A stretch of 64,000 bases of DNA from Erythroxylum novogranatense (GCA_029891385.1 CM057228.1:83750964-83814963); one strand, 5' to 3'. Numbered from the stretch's first letter, positions 35,996 through 49,050 are shown. Notes: generated by a model from the letters alone, not told the origin. Numbers and translations are program-made.

Positions 35996-38028
35996 ATGGA
36001 TTCGTAAGACATAGAGGAACATTTCTCTAAAGTTTTTTAAGGCAAAAAGTAAGGGCCAATTTTGGAAGTTTACTTAAAGGGTTAAGTTTATAGGCTTAAA
36101 TGATGAGGCATATGGGTCATTCCTCATTCATTAAATGGCATGGCACTATACAAGTAAGTGGGCTGTCATTTTAAGAGGCAACCCACGAAACTTAAGAGAA
36201 AAGAAGGAAAGAAATAAGAAGAGAAAGGAGAAGAGAGAAGCATTCGGTGGTGGAGAAGGAGAAAGAAAAGGGGAGAAAGCTAGGGCTCGATTTCTCTACC
36301 ACTTGAAGAGAGATTTTAACATTGTTTCAAGAGAGAAAAGGTGGAGAATTAAGAGAGCTCCTTCATGCACTAAGAAAATCCGAAATTGAAGAAGATAAAG
36401 ATAAGAGTCGATTTTCGATCTTTGACCTTTTAGAGAGTTTTTGGATTAGATACCTTAGAATTGGTATGGGTTTGTGAATTCTAAAGTCAATTTTGGAGAT
36501 TGCATGTTTTAATGGGATCAATTTTGGATAATTGAAAATTAGGGTTTATGCCTAATTTTGTAATTGGGGTTTTTGGAAATTATTGGTTTAGAATCATGGG
36601 AAATATTATGGATTGGTGAAATATGATATCAATTTTTGAAGATGTTGTGATTTATGATATTGAATTTGGGTGAATTGGTTTAGGCCAATTTTGAAATTTG
36701 GGGATTTTAGAAATTGTTGCTTTAGATAGCTTGGGAAAATGATGAGTACGGGTTTCCTATAATTAATTTTGAGGATTATGCTAATTATGATGTTAAATTT
36801 GGATGATTATGGTTTAGGGAAATTTCAATTGGAAGAAAGAAAGAAGCAAGGTCAAATTGAAGCATTGGACAAGTTTCTAGCATCGATTCGAGGTGGGTAC
36901 TTGTTTATAATAAAATTTATAAGCCACTAATGCTTTCTTTAAACAAAGAGATTTTCCGATTTCAATTACATCATAAATGTTGCACCATTGTGTGAATGAT
37001 TTGAAAAATCATTATTGATTCCATACATGAACTTTTGATGAAATGCAAAATACATTTGTGTTATGCCTCGAAAGATTCCATGGCATTTCGTATATTTGGA
37101 AAAGAGCATTCGATAAATTGATTGAGCATGAATCTGTGCTTTTGTTTGGGCGAGAAAGGAACGTTGTGTTAGTCACGTGCACGTCGACGTATAGCCTTCT
37201 CCAGACTGCCCTCTTGGGGCCACGAGATCCTAAGAAATCGGACTCGTTGTGTTTACGATAAACTTTAGTTTATTCGTTGTGTTCCACGGAACTCTCGAGC
37301 CATGTGTTGTGCATTGCATATGTGGTTTGCCATTGCATTTATGAATTGTCAAGTTGATGCATTCATGTTTTGCAACCTATGGGTTTATGGCTGAAAGCCT
37401 AAAAATCATACGTTTTGCAATTGTGATTTGACTACAGCAAGAGCGGAATTTTTAGAAAATGTGCTTTACAGATTTCAATGAAATGTTTTCTAAGATCAGA
37501 AAAGAAAAAGAATTTCAAGGATTTTGCTTATATATTTTTTATAAACTGTTACCCACGGGCTATAAAGCTCACCCCCTTTCATTCCCATCCACAGGTGATG
37601 AGAAGAAGATCGGGTAAAGAAAAGTGAAGGTTTCCATTTGTATGTGTTCATATGGTATAATTTGTTTAGCTAAGTGATCGCTAAGAAATTTAGAATTGTT
37701 GTGTTTTCATTTTGAGAATGTATTCTGAATTCTTGACATATGTATTGGATTAAGTTATGGATTTGTATATGGAATAGTAAAATGAATTATGATTCGAGTT
37801 ATGGATTTTGTGTATGAAAATTGGTTTCGATTCGATTTGATCCGATGTTTGTTTCGTTTTGATTTGCTTCCAATTCTTTCGCATTAAGATTGGATTTGCT
37901 TTCGTGTTGTAAATGTCATTCTTCGCTTTCGCTTATGATTTTGCTTCCGCCTTATGTTCCTTTCTTTCGTTCCATATTCGTTTTGCGTTTCTTCGGTTGG
38001 GATCCGGTTTGCGGATCGGGTCCCAACA

Positions 38029-38711
38029 GTTATGGTATCAAAGCAAGAGTGATAGTGTTAAGTTTAAGTAGTTGGGTTTCGGTCCCAACATTTGTGGTAT
38101 CAGAGCCCAGTAATATGATCTTACTTGGGCGTATGTGTGTAAATGGCTTATATGAGCAATTGATAAAAATTAGTGAATGGATATGATTGAATTAGTGAGA
38201 ATGTGATATTGATGTGAATGACCTAACATGTATTTGGAGTATAAGAATGTTTTGATTAAGGTGTCGAAAGCATGATTGATGATAAAAGAATGTGATAATG
38301 GAGATTAAGGTTCGAATTTCACAATGAATTTTGATGAATTCCTTTCGGATATATATATGTGAGATGTAATATAGGATACGTGAAAGATGAGTTGAATGAT
38401 AGAGATATAGATATATATATGGAAGTTCAAAAGGATTAAATTGAATGGTATTGGTCCATATTAAGGTTATAAAGAATTGGACCATTGACTTGTGTAAATC
38501 TACTAAGAAATATTGATATGATATGATATTGGTAGTATTTGATACAAGAAGTGATAAATTGTGAGTAAGTTGAGAAATATGTATGATGAGGAATTAGTTA
38601 AGAAAGTGATTGAATATGACTATTTCGAAGAAATTATTTGAGAGAATAAGTTACTTAGTGATTATTCAGATAGAAATTTCGTGGGCGAAATTCTTTGAAG
38701 AGGGGGAGAAT
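38029..38711 (+). mobile_element. Complex C, internal region 1 (683 bp, non-coding)
   Basis: It begins with a first primer site TGGTATCAAAGCA (38033-38045). About 50 bp later come a short palindromic LTR-end look-alike (GTTGGGTTTCGGTCCCAACA, 38071-38090) and a second, canonical primer site TGGTATCAGAGC (38095-38106). It ends with the AATTTCG-TGGG-CGAAATT hairpin (38675-38692) and purine tract GAAGAGGGGGAGAA before LTR 2. No coding domains remain. The termini needed for replication are kept while everything between is almost gone. Confidence 0.88.
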
Positions 38712-41700
38712 TGTAGGACCCCGAACTTTCGATAGAAATTAGAAATATTAAAATGAATTCAATGAGTGTTTACGGATATTAATTGTGTTATAGATGTTAT
38801 TGTGCTTAAAGGAGATTGATGAGAAATGAAGTGATTGATTTTGATGAATTTGAAATTTGAGTAGAGTTTTATAAGTTATGAAAGTCAAAATGAACTAGTT
38901 GATTGAAATGGAAGTTGAAAAGCAAGAAATAATTAGTGAAAGTGTTATATTTTGAAGAAATTAAGAAAGTTGATATTTGAAGATAGAAAGTTTGACTTGA
39001 GAGTTAAATTTTTTATTTAAGCACATTTTGAGAAAATGATCTTAATGAAAATTGTAGCTTATGTTGAGAGCTTTTCGTAGCCATAAAGTATGCTATTTTT
39101 CGATATCGGGATTGAAAGTTATGAGTTTTCAAAGTTAAGTATATTTTGCTTTGGTTTTGGAAAATGCTCTAAGTGTAGGATTGTATATGTTGTGTTTTGA
39201 GGCGATTTCTGTACTGATGTGTATGGAATGGGATAAAGTAACCTTCTTTAGAGTTGTAGAGCTTGTTTTTATCTTTCCATTGATATAAAGCACGAAAATA
39301 TTAGACAAGGGAGTAGAAAGATATGATTGTTAGAAGTTTTGATGCTGTTTAGTGTGAAGCTGATCGACTAGTCACTTTGTGTGGAGTTTTTGACCTATTT
39401 AGAGGTCGATCTGATTTTTAATGACTTCATGAAAGTTGTAGAGAGTTCTTTTACCTTTCTATAAACACTGAGTTTGTTAAATTTGGAGTTCTGGGTCAAA
39501 AGTTATGATGTTTGCAAGTTGAGGTGCTGTGTAAAGTTTTGAGGAGATTATCAATTGGTCATCTTTGAGTACATTTTTGACACCTTTAAAGACCGAGCTT
39601 TCCTTCGAGTCCTTCTTGAAAATTGTAGATCTTTCTTTTATCTTTCCAACGGTACCAAGTTTGTAAAATTCAAAGTTCGGAGTCAAAAGTTATGAGTGTT
39701 AGAAGTTTGAAGGTCGGATTGGGTGCTAGCCGACCTCTGTTGGCCGACCTCTGTTGGCAGACCTCTATTGGCCGACCTCTGTAGGCCGACCGACCTCTGT
39801 TGGCCGACCGATCTTCGTTCTGGCCGAGCTTTGATTTTCTAGCAGAGCTCTGACCTCCCTTCACTCTTTTGAGCATAACTTCTTCTTCCGACATCCGATC
39901 GATCTGATTCTTTTTAGAAAGGCAAATAGAGACATGGGGCTACAAATGTTATGAAGGAGCCGAGCTATAATTTAGCCTATAAGACTTTCAATTTCAGGTC
40001 AGAATTTAGATGTAGTGTTCAGTATCGGTTTTGCAATGGCCTAATAGACTTCGGTATTTTGGAGATATCTGGAGCTATAGAGCTCCAATAGATCGGATTC
40101 TTGTTGCAAATGAAAATAGAGACATGGGGATACAAATGTTATGAAGGAGCTGAGCTATAATTTAGCCTCTAAGACTTCCAAATTCAGGTCGAAAGTTTGG
40201 TGTAGTGTTCAGTCTCGGTGTTGTAGTGGCTGAACAGTGTTCAATATTTTGGCTATATCTTGATCACTAGATCTCGGATTGAGTTGATTCTTATTGCTAA
40301 TTAAAATATAGACATGGGGATACAAATGTTATGAAGGAGCTGAGCTATAATTTGGCCTCTAAGACTTCCAAATGCAGGTCGGAAGTTCATTGTAGTGTTC
40401 AGTCCCGGTGTTGTAGTGGCTGAACAGTATTCAGTATTTTGGCTATATCTTGATCACTAGAGCTCGGATTGAGTTGATTCTTCTTGCTAATTAAAATATA
40501 GACATGTGGCTACAAATGTTATGAAGGAGCTGAGCTATAATTTGGCCTCTAAGACTTCCAAATTCAGGTAGGAAGTTAGGTGTAGTGTTCAGCCTCGGGT
40601 CTGAAGAACAAACTTCAGTATTTTGGAGATATCTTGAGTTATAGAGCTCCGAATGATCTGATTCTTGAAGCGATGGATTCGTAAGACATAGAGGGACATT
40701 TCTCTAAAGTTTTTTAAGGCAAAAAGGAAGGGTCAATTTTGGAAGTTTACTTAAAGGGTTAAGTTTATAGGCTTAAATAGAGGGGCATATGGGTCATTCC
40801 TCATTCATTAAATGACATGGCACCATAAAAGTAAGTGGGCTGTCATTTTAAGAGGCAACCCATGATACTTAAGAGAAAAGAAGGAAAGAAATAAGAAGAG
40901 AAAGGAGAAGAGAGAAGCATACGGTGGTAGAGAAGGAGAAAGAAAAGGGGAGAAAGCTAGGGCTCGATTTCTCTACCACATGAAGAGAGATTTTAAACGT
41001 TGTTTCAAGAGAGAAAAGGTGGAGAATTAAGAGGGCTCCTTCATGAACTAAGAAAATCCGAAATTGAAGAAGATGAAGGTAAGAGTCAATTTTCAATCTT
41101 TGACCTTTTAGAGAGTTTTTGGATTAGATACCTTAGAATTGGTATGTGTTTGTGAATTCTAAAGTCAATTTTGGAGATTGTATGTTTTAATGGGATCAAT
41201 TTTGGATAATTGAAAATTAGGGTTTATGCCTAATTTTGTAATTGGGGTTTTTGGAAATTATTGGTTTAGAATCATGGGAAATATTATGGATTGGTGAAAT
41301 ATGATATCAATTTTTGAAGATGTTGTGATTTATGATATTGAATTTGGGTGAATTGGTTTAGGCCAATTTTGAAATTTGGGGATTTTAGAAATTGTTGCTT
41401 TAGATAGCTTGGGAAAATGATGAGTACGGGTTTCCTATAATTAATTTTGAGGATTATGCTAATTATGATGTTAAATTTGGATGATTATGGTTTAGGGAAA
41501 TTTCAATTGGAAGAAAGAAAGAAGCAAGGGTCAAATTGAAGCATTGGACAAGTTTCTAGCATCGATTCGAGGTGGGTACCTGTTTATAATAAAATTTATA
41601 AGCCACTAATGCTTTCTTTAAACAAAGAGATTTTCCGATTTCAATTACATCATAAATGTTACGCCATTGTGTGAATGATTTGAAAAATCATTATTGATTC

Positions 41701-42707
41701 CATACATGAACTTTTGATGAAATGCAAAATACATTTGTGTTATGCCTCGAAAGATTCCATGGCATTTCGTATATTTGGAAAAGAGCATTCGATAAATTGA
41801 TTGAGCATGAATCTGTGCTTTTGTTTGGGCGAGAAAGGAACGTTGTGTTAGTCACGTGCACGTCGACGTATAACCTTCTCCCGACTGCCCTCTTGGGGCC
41901 ACGAGATCCTGAGAAATCGGACTCGTTGTGTTTACGATAAACTTCGGTTTATTCGTTGTGTTCCACGGAACTCTCGAGCCATGTGTTGTGCATTGCATAT
42001 GTGGTTTGCCATTGCATTTATGAATTGTCAAGTTGATGCATTCATGTTTTGCAACCTATGGGTTTATGGCTGAAAGCCTAAAAATCATACGTTTTGCAAT
42101 TGTGATTTGACTACATCAAGAGCGGAATTTTTAGAAAATGTGCTTTACAGATTTCAAAGAAATGTTTTCTAAGACCAGAAAAGAAAAAGAATTTTAAGAA
42201 TTTTGCTTATATATTTGTTATAAACTATTACCCACGGGCTATAAAGCTCACCCCCTTTCATTCCCATCCACAGGTGATGAGAAGAAGATCGGGTAAAGAA
42301 AAGTGAAGGTTTCCATTTGTATGTGTTCATATGGTATAATTTGTTTAGCTAAGTGATCGCTAAGAAATTTAGAATTATTGTGTATTCATTTTGAGAATGT
42401 ATTCTGAATTCTTGACATATGTATTGGATTAAGTTATGGATTTGTATATGGAATAGTAAAATGAATTATGATTCGAGTTATTGATTTTGTGTATGGAAAT
42501 TGGTTTCAATTCGATTTGATCCGATGTTTGTTTCGTTTTGATTTGCTTCCAATTCTTTCGCATTAAGATTGGATTTGCTTTCGTGTTGTAAATGTCATTC
42601 TTCTCTTTCGCTTATGATTTTGCTTCCGCCTTATGTTCCTTTCTTTCGTTCCATATTCGTTTTTCGTTTCTTTGGTTGGGATCCGGTTTACGGATCGGGT
42701 CTCAACA
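38712..42707 (+). mobile_element. Complex C, LTR 2, 3996 bp
   Basis: It starts TGTAGGACCCCGAAC (TGTTGG in LTR 1) and ends GGATCGGGTCTCAACA. It is nearly identical to LTR 1 along its length, with four instead of five 190-bp units. The hairpin is at 42236-42249 and the word array at 39729-39832. The close match to LTR 1 indicates a fairly recent origin. Confidence 0.92.
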
Positions 42708-42971
42708 GTTATGGTATCAAAGCAAGAGTGATAGTGTTAAGTTTAAGTAGTTGGGTTTCGGTCCCAACATTTTTGGTATCAAAGCCTAGTAATATGATCT
42801 TACTTGGGCGTATGTGTGTAAATGGCTTATATGAGCAATTGATAAGAATTAGTGAATGGATATGATTGAATTAGTGAGAATGTGATATTGACGTGAATGA
42901 CCTAACATGTATTTGGAGTATAAGAATGTTTTGATTAAGGTGTCGAAAGCATGATTGATGATAAAAGCATG
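42708..42971 (+). mobile_element. Complex C, internal region 2 (truncated)
   Basis: It repeats the first 260 bp of internal region 1, including both primer-site copies (42712-42724 and 42774-42785). It is then joined to the middle of a third LTR, so the rest of the internal region and about 3.5 kb of LTR are missing. The joint carries GCATGATTG twice (42949-42957 and 42967-42975). Confidence 0.85.
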
Positions 42972-43165
42972 ATTGCATTTATGAATTGTCAAGTTGATGC
43001 ATTCATGTTTTGTAACCTATGGGTTTATGGCTGAAAGCCTAAAAATCATACGTTTTGCAATTGTGATTTGACTACAACAAGAGCAGAATTTTTAGAAAAT
43101 GTGCTTTACGGATTTCAAAGAAATGTTTTCTAAGACCATAAAAGAAAAAGAATTTCAAGGATTTT
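42972..43165 (+). mobile_element. Complex C, LTR 3, part 1
   Basis: It matches LTR 1 from about 37333 and LTR 2 from about 42012, up to the TTTCAAGGATTTT where the minus-strand solo LTR is inserted. LTR 3 resumes at 48253. Confidence 0.88.
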
Positions 43166-46100
43166 TGTTGGGACCCGATCAGGGAACCGGATCCCAACCG
43201 AAAAATGGAGCACGAAAAACGAAATTCCGAAACAAAAACATAAAGCAACAACGGATCCGACATCCGAACACAATTATGAAACAACTATGCGAGACGCGTT
43301 GGAAACCTTGGACATTCCAAAACCGGTATTATTTTTTTTTCTTTTTCTTTTTTTCTCATCTTATTTATCTTAAAACCATTCTCATACTAATCAAAACCAT
43401 ATCGATTTCCCTTTCTAGGAAACTATTCCTCATGCAATTCTCAATTTGCTTGATTCTTATTAATCATCTTCTTATACATCCATATCAATTGTCAAACTCA
43501 CTTTTTTTAAACCCTTTTTACTGAAATTTCGGCAGCATAACGGATGTATTTTGACAACCCAAAAATTTGCAAAGAATCAAAAACACTTCTAAAATGTCCA
43601 AACACAATGCAGAATCATCGGACCTCCCGTCCGGAATCCAAACACCAGCAGAAACGCAATCCTATGTCTAACACTTCATAAATTCTCAATTGATCGTACA
43701 AAATCTCAATCAATCCCATTCATATCTAAATCCATACGCAAATGCAATTTGGTAAATAAATCCATAATCATACACATATTCAATTCCACAACCTAACTCA
43801 AATACATACATTCAGAATTCATAACACATTCTCTACATTCGGACTAAATACACTTTTCTGGTTTTCTAACCATCCATAAAATCCAATACGAACATCGAAC
43901 TTTACACATAAATACAAACATTGCTCGTCTTTCATTCGTTCTCCTGCTTAAAACATGGAGATTGGGGATGAAAGGGGGGTGAGCACTAAGCTCGTGGATA
44001 ACATATTTGTAAATTGAACAATAAGAGAAAATTGTCCTTTAAAACTTTTCAAACATTTTCCATTCGGAAATTGATCCAAACATTCATTTTAAAACCTTTC
44101 AAAACATTCATAAACCTTCATCAACATTTTCTAAAATTTCCAAATCTTCATTTGTTTCAAAATATTCATAAACATTTACTTTCTCATTTCTCATGTACAA
44201 TTTCAAATATGAATGCATCACGTCATAATACATCACAACACAAACAAAGCAAAATCACATAACACGTCAAGTGGTTTCATGTTGGACCCACATCCCACCG
44301 TAGGTGTTTGCGAGTTATTTGCGGCGTGTGTTTCTTGGGTTATACATGACATCCAACACAAATCACATAACATATCAAGTGGTTTGGTTTGGTTCGGTCC
44401 AAAACAGACGTCTTGCACATTCCGCATAAGCGATTCATGCGGCCGTGAGCGAGGGGAGTCCGAGATCGAACTCCTATGCCACTAATGCAGGCGTAGAGAG
44501 AAGGCTATAACAAGTAGAGACAGTCTTGACTCACAAAGGACCTTACCAAACCCATATAGCACATAAGCAAAACATAATTTCAGATGGCCGAAGGCACTTT
44601 TCAAACATCTTGCTTTTCACATTTTCATCTCATAACATCAAATTGTGTCATAAATGACACAAGCATATATTACATGAATTCACATAATCAATCTAATGCA
44701 ATGCACATCACCAAATTAATCACATAATAATCACATTCATGACCAAACATGCACTAATTTCTTTAAATCATTTAAATCATAAATCGAATAATTTGAAACT
44801 CATGAATTTCATAAATCTTGTATTTTATCAAAATCATTTTCATAAAATCATTTATCAAAACTTTGCTTCTTAATTTTTTTTTTCAAATTCGCATTCTTAG
44901 CTTACAATTCAATAAATAAATATACTACCCACCTGAATTTCCTTGCTAGCATCTTGGATTGGTCCAATTGCTTTTCCCCTACTTCCAATGGCTTCTCAAT
45001 GCCTTAATCAAAGCATAAAAGTCCCAATTAATAAAAGATCAAATGCTGAAAATTTTCCAAGCATATAAAAACTTGACTTTAAGCTAACCTAATCTTTCCT
45101 ACACCTTTCCTAAGCTATACCAACCATAACTTCTCTCAAATTAATCCATTATTTTCAAAAATCCTAAACCCGAGGGCCATCCGCACATGCTGAAATTTTC
45201 CCAAATTTCCATTACTAAATCTTCTTTCCTTTCTTTTCTACACAAGTCACTCTCCAACACCCATAACTCTTTGCACACAATTCAGAAAACTATAAACCAC
45301 ATGTCATTGGAATGATCATGACAAGCTCTACAAGTTTCATTTAGACCATTCAAAGTACTTCCACCCCAAGGGTGTCAAAGACCCATGAAAGCTCTGCTCA
45401 CTCAAAGTCACTCAACACAAGACAGTATCTTGTAAATTCAGTAACTTTCATTCTCTTCAGTCAAAATTACATAATAAATATGCTAATCAATATCACAATG
45501 TTATCTAAAACTTTCATGAATAACCAAAATCCCAATTCATTTACTAACTAGGTCAAATAATTCACCAAGCATCATCTACTAAACTGTCCCAATCTGAGCG
45601 ATAAATTTCCAACCAGTATATCTCCTAGCACAAATGTCAAACAAATCACTACTTTATATCCCTGAAAATATAAGATCTCAAACTTCAATTTTCATGAAGA
45701 ACCCAAATTCAATTCAACCTCTAACAATTTCAAATCTGCCAAACAATGTCTTGATCGGGGTAGCGGTGAGAAACCTAATGTAGGTTCGATTTTTTGCAAA
45801 TTCATTACTCCCAAATCTGACCTTCAAAAATTACTTGCCATATATCCTTTTCAATATAATTTCTTCCTCTACAACTTTTCAGAAGATCACCAAAGTCAAT
45901 TCAAGTCACAAAAATTGCTTAAATTGCTTCCAATCAGAAAGCTCACAAAATCGACAATTAGGCTAGGTTTCCACAAATGACAGAAAATCAGTCAACATTC
46001 CACAATGCATAACTCCCAATATACAGATCTAAAAATAGCAAAATTAGTGGGAATGGAAAGCTAACTTAATATTCGTCAACTTTCATGAAGACTATTTTCC

Positions 46101-48247
46101 CAAATTCCATATCAATTAATTTTGAAAAATCAGCAAAACACTAGGTTATGGTTTCGGGTACTATTCATTCCAGTCAATAGCAGTAACTTTCCAAGCCAAA
46201 TTGCAACCTCTTCAGGCTAAAATTGGACAGTGCCTATTTCACACAAAAATGTAGCTAACATCCCAAAGTTTAAGTGGCCACAAACCTTACCTCATTTGCA
46301 TTCCTATACAATGTGTTATGATCAAAACAGTACAATCAATTAAAACCCTAAATTTCCATATTTGGTCAAATCTTAGTTTCTATCATTTCCAATGCCTTTA
46401 ACACATCATTAAACATCCAAAGGAACACAAATCAGTTCTTATACCATTCTTTTAAAGCAAGAAAGACAACAAATCCTAACTAGAAAACCTTCAAATTTCG
46501 AAATCTCTTACCTTCTTAACACCCACGAAAAAATCTGTTTTGTTTCATCATCTCTTTCTCTTCCTCTTTCTTCTTCAAGAAACTCTAGAACCACTTCTCA
46601 CAAGCAAGAGAACCACAACACCCAACTCTTTTCTTCTTTTTCTTCTTCCTCTTTGCCGATGACTCTTCTACAAGACTTAAGGAAGAAAGAAAAACGTGAA
46701 AACCTACCTCTCTTCTTTGATGGCCGAATCTCCCTCTCCTTCTCTCTTCATCGTTTTCTTCTCTTTTCTTCTTTGGTTCTGGAATTTTCGTGAATTCTAC
46801 TGGTTTCTGGAAACAAAAACGACATCCCTTATGTGTGTTCTGCCATGTCATAAAAAATGGTGCCAAAATGACCAAGTTACCCTCACTTATTTGCCTATTT
46901 CCAAAATTGCCACTGCAGGAACTTGAAAAACTGACTACTTGTGTCCTGTTTTCAAGCATCTAAAAGAAATAATTTGGATAAACTTTCTTCTTAAAAATTG
47001 TTCCTCTAGATCATACGAATCCAACGCCACTGACCGCGCTCAATTCGGATCAGAAACGAAGAAGTTATAGCAGAAATACTATCGGACCTGCGAAAAATCC
47101 AAGACTGAACATTAACATAACTTCAGTCCAGAAATGGACAATCTTAGGGATGAAATTAAATTTCGATCCCTTCACAAGAGTTGTAGCCCTATATCTTAAA
47201 TTTATTTTCCCTCAAGAATCAACTCAATCGGAGTTGTACAGCTCCCGAAAATCGCAAAATACTGAACTATGTTCAGAAAATTATCTAACTTATAATCTAT
47301 AACTCATCTCTTACTTTGGTTCAATCAATCTCTTTTCATTTAATCTCCTAAAAATCATAATTCTTCATAAAAATGAACGTAATTGCCTTAGGAATCTAAC
47401 GCTTTGAGAATCGAGTCAATCGGATGTCGGATGAAGGAATTATGCACAAAAGATTACAAAAGGGTTGGATTGAAAACCCAAGAACAAAACGAGTTTTCCA
47501 AAAATCATAACTCCTAGCCCCGATATCGAAAAATTACAAACTTTATGGCGTCGGAAAGATCGACATACAAGCTACAACTTTCAGTAATACCACTTACTCC
47601 AATTCAGACTAAATCCATACGACGAGTAGCCTCGAAGCATAGAATACACAAATCTATACTTAATAACATTTTCAAAACAAAGCATATCTTCTGAAAATCA
47701 TATCTCCCAATCCCGACATCGAAAAATAGCAAACTTTATGTCCACGAAAAGCTCTCGACAGAGGCTACAAGTTTCATGTTCATCATTTTCTCGAATTTTG
47801 CCTCAATTAAAAAGTTAACTTTTCCCTCAAAGTCAAACTTTAAACAAACTTTGACTAATCATAACTCTCACTCCCGATATCGAAAAATATCAAACTTTAT
47901 GTCTACGAAAAGCTCTTAACATAAACTACAAGTTTCCAAAAGATCATTTTCTCAAATTTTGACTCGAACAAAAAGTCAACTCTTAAGTCAACCATTTAAT
48001 CACTATTCATCCCCAAAGTCAAACTTTCTAAATTCTTCAAATTTTCAATCAACTCATCCACTTTCTTCTCATAATCCATACAAGTTCACTCAAATTTCAA
48101 AGTCCTCAAAATTAAACAATTCTTTTCTCATAAATTATTTCTTAATTTCATCAAATTTCCTTAAATTCATAATTTTCTCACCAATTTCTTTCTCATTTAA
48201 ATTCATTTTAATATTTCTATTTTTCATCAAAAGTTCGGGGTCTAACA
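43166..48247 (-). mobile_element. Minus-strand solo LTR inside LTR 3, 5082 bp
   Basis: On the plus strand it runs from TGTTGGGACCCGATC to AAGTTCGGGGTCTAACA, i.e. a minus-strand LTR with termini like those of families B and C. The 5-bp duplication ATTTT is perfect at 43161-43165 and 48248-48252, and the flanks rejoin to the sequence seen uninterrupted in LTR 1 and LTR 2. Contents include a GAGC/GCTC hairpin (43981-43993), the mirror of the CCGACATCCGATTGA block near 47425, and several GATATCGAAAAAT / TACAAGTTTC modules (47510-47960). Frames up to 124 codons in it show no recognisable domain. Confidence 0.93.
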
Positions 48248-48252
48248 ATTTT

Positions 48253-49045
48253 GCTTATATATTTGTTATAAACTGTTACCCACGGGCTATAAAGCTCGCC
48301 CCCTTCATTCCCATCCACAGGTGATGAGAAGAAGATCGGGTGAAAGAAAATGAAGATTTCTGTTTGCATGTGTTTATATTGTATTATTGTTAAGTTAGAT
48401 GGTTGCTGAGAAGTCTAGAATCGTTGTGTATTGTGTACTTTGGTTTAGGGTTATGGGTAATGTATAAGGCTTGAAAATGCCACTATGATTTGTATAAAGC
48501 TTTGATTTATGAAATGGTGTATAAATCGTAATTGTATTTATGAGGTTTGGATGAGGCTATTGAGTTATGGTATTGCACATGGATATGTTATATAACTTGT
48601 GTATGTTCAAATGAGATATAAGCATGATTTGTATATGAAAAAATGTGAATGAACGGGTATTGGACATTGGATAGTGCGATTGTATGTGAATGTATTTGGA
48701 TTGAGGAATGAGAAAAGAGAGAAAAGAAAAGGAAAAAAAATTATACCGGATTTTGGACAGTTTAAGTCTAAGTTTTCCAACGCGACCATTTTGACGCTTT
48801 TCTAAGATATTTGTGCGGATGTCGGAATTTGTGTTTCAATTCGATTGGATCGTTTGTTTGGTTGTCTTCGAGCCAATTCGATTTGATTTTGTTGTATGCT
48901 TTGCTTCCAAGTTGGCTTTCGATTCATTAATGATTTGTTTCGCTTTGTGATCAATCATTTTATTCGTTCCGCCTCTTTGTGATTCGTATTCGTTCCGTCT
49001 TCCATTTTCGGGTTGGGCCGCCGGTCTCTGGATCGGGTCCCAACA
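48253..49045 (+). mobile_element. Complex C, LTR 3, part 2 (divergent 3' end)
   Basis: Up to about 48345 it is almost identical to LTRs 1 and 2, including the hairpin at 48284-48297. Beyond that it is only distantly similar and about 290 bp longer. It carries a TTATACCGG...CCAACGCGA block that LTRs 1 and 2 lack but the solo LTRs keep. It ends GGATCGGGTCCCAACA at 49045, followed by ACTAT, the partner of 33840-33844. LTR 3 is thus a mosaic of two related subfamilies. Confidence 0.8.
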
Positions 49046-49050
49046 ACTAT

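Larger units (their letters stand above)
33845..38028 (+). mobile_element. Complex C, LTR 1, 4184 bp
   Basis: It starts TGTTGGACCCCGAAC and ends GGATCGGGTCCCAACA. The left flank ACTAT (33840-33844) equals the right flank of the whole complex (49046-49050). It contains degenerate GAAAGTTGTAG modules (34180-34830), a 14-bp-unit CCGACCTCTGTTGG array (34862-34965), five 190-bp units with anchors at 35061, 35251, 35441, 35631 and 35821, a purine-rich block near 36200, and the hairpin at 37557-37570. It is nearly identical to LTR 2 except for one extra 190-bp unit. Confidence 0.92.

Noticed and set aside
46585..46959. 124-codon minus-strand frame in the solo LTR
   Set aside because: Lys/Glu/Arg-rich low-complexity product of a purine-rich tract. 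No domain.
47959..48324. 121-codon plus-strand frame in the solo LTR
   Set aside because: It runs across the LTR boundary at 48247 into unrelated sequence and is Ser/Phe/Asn low complexity.
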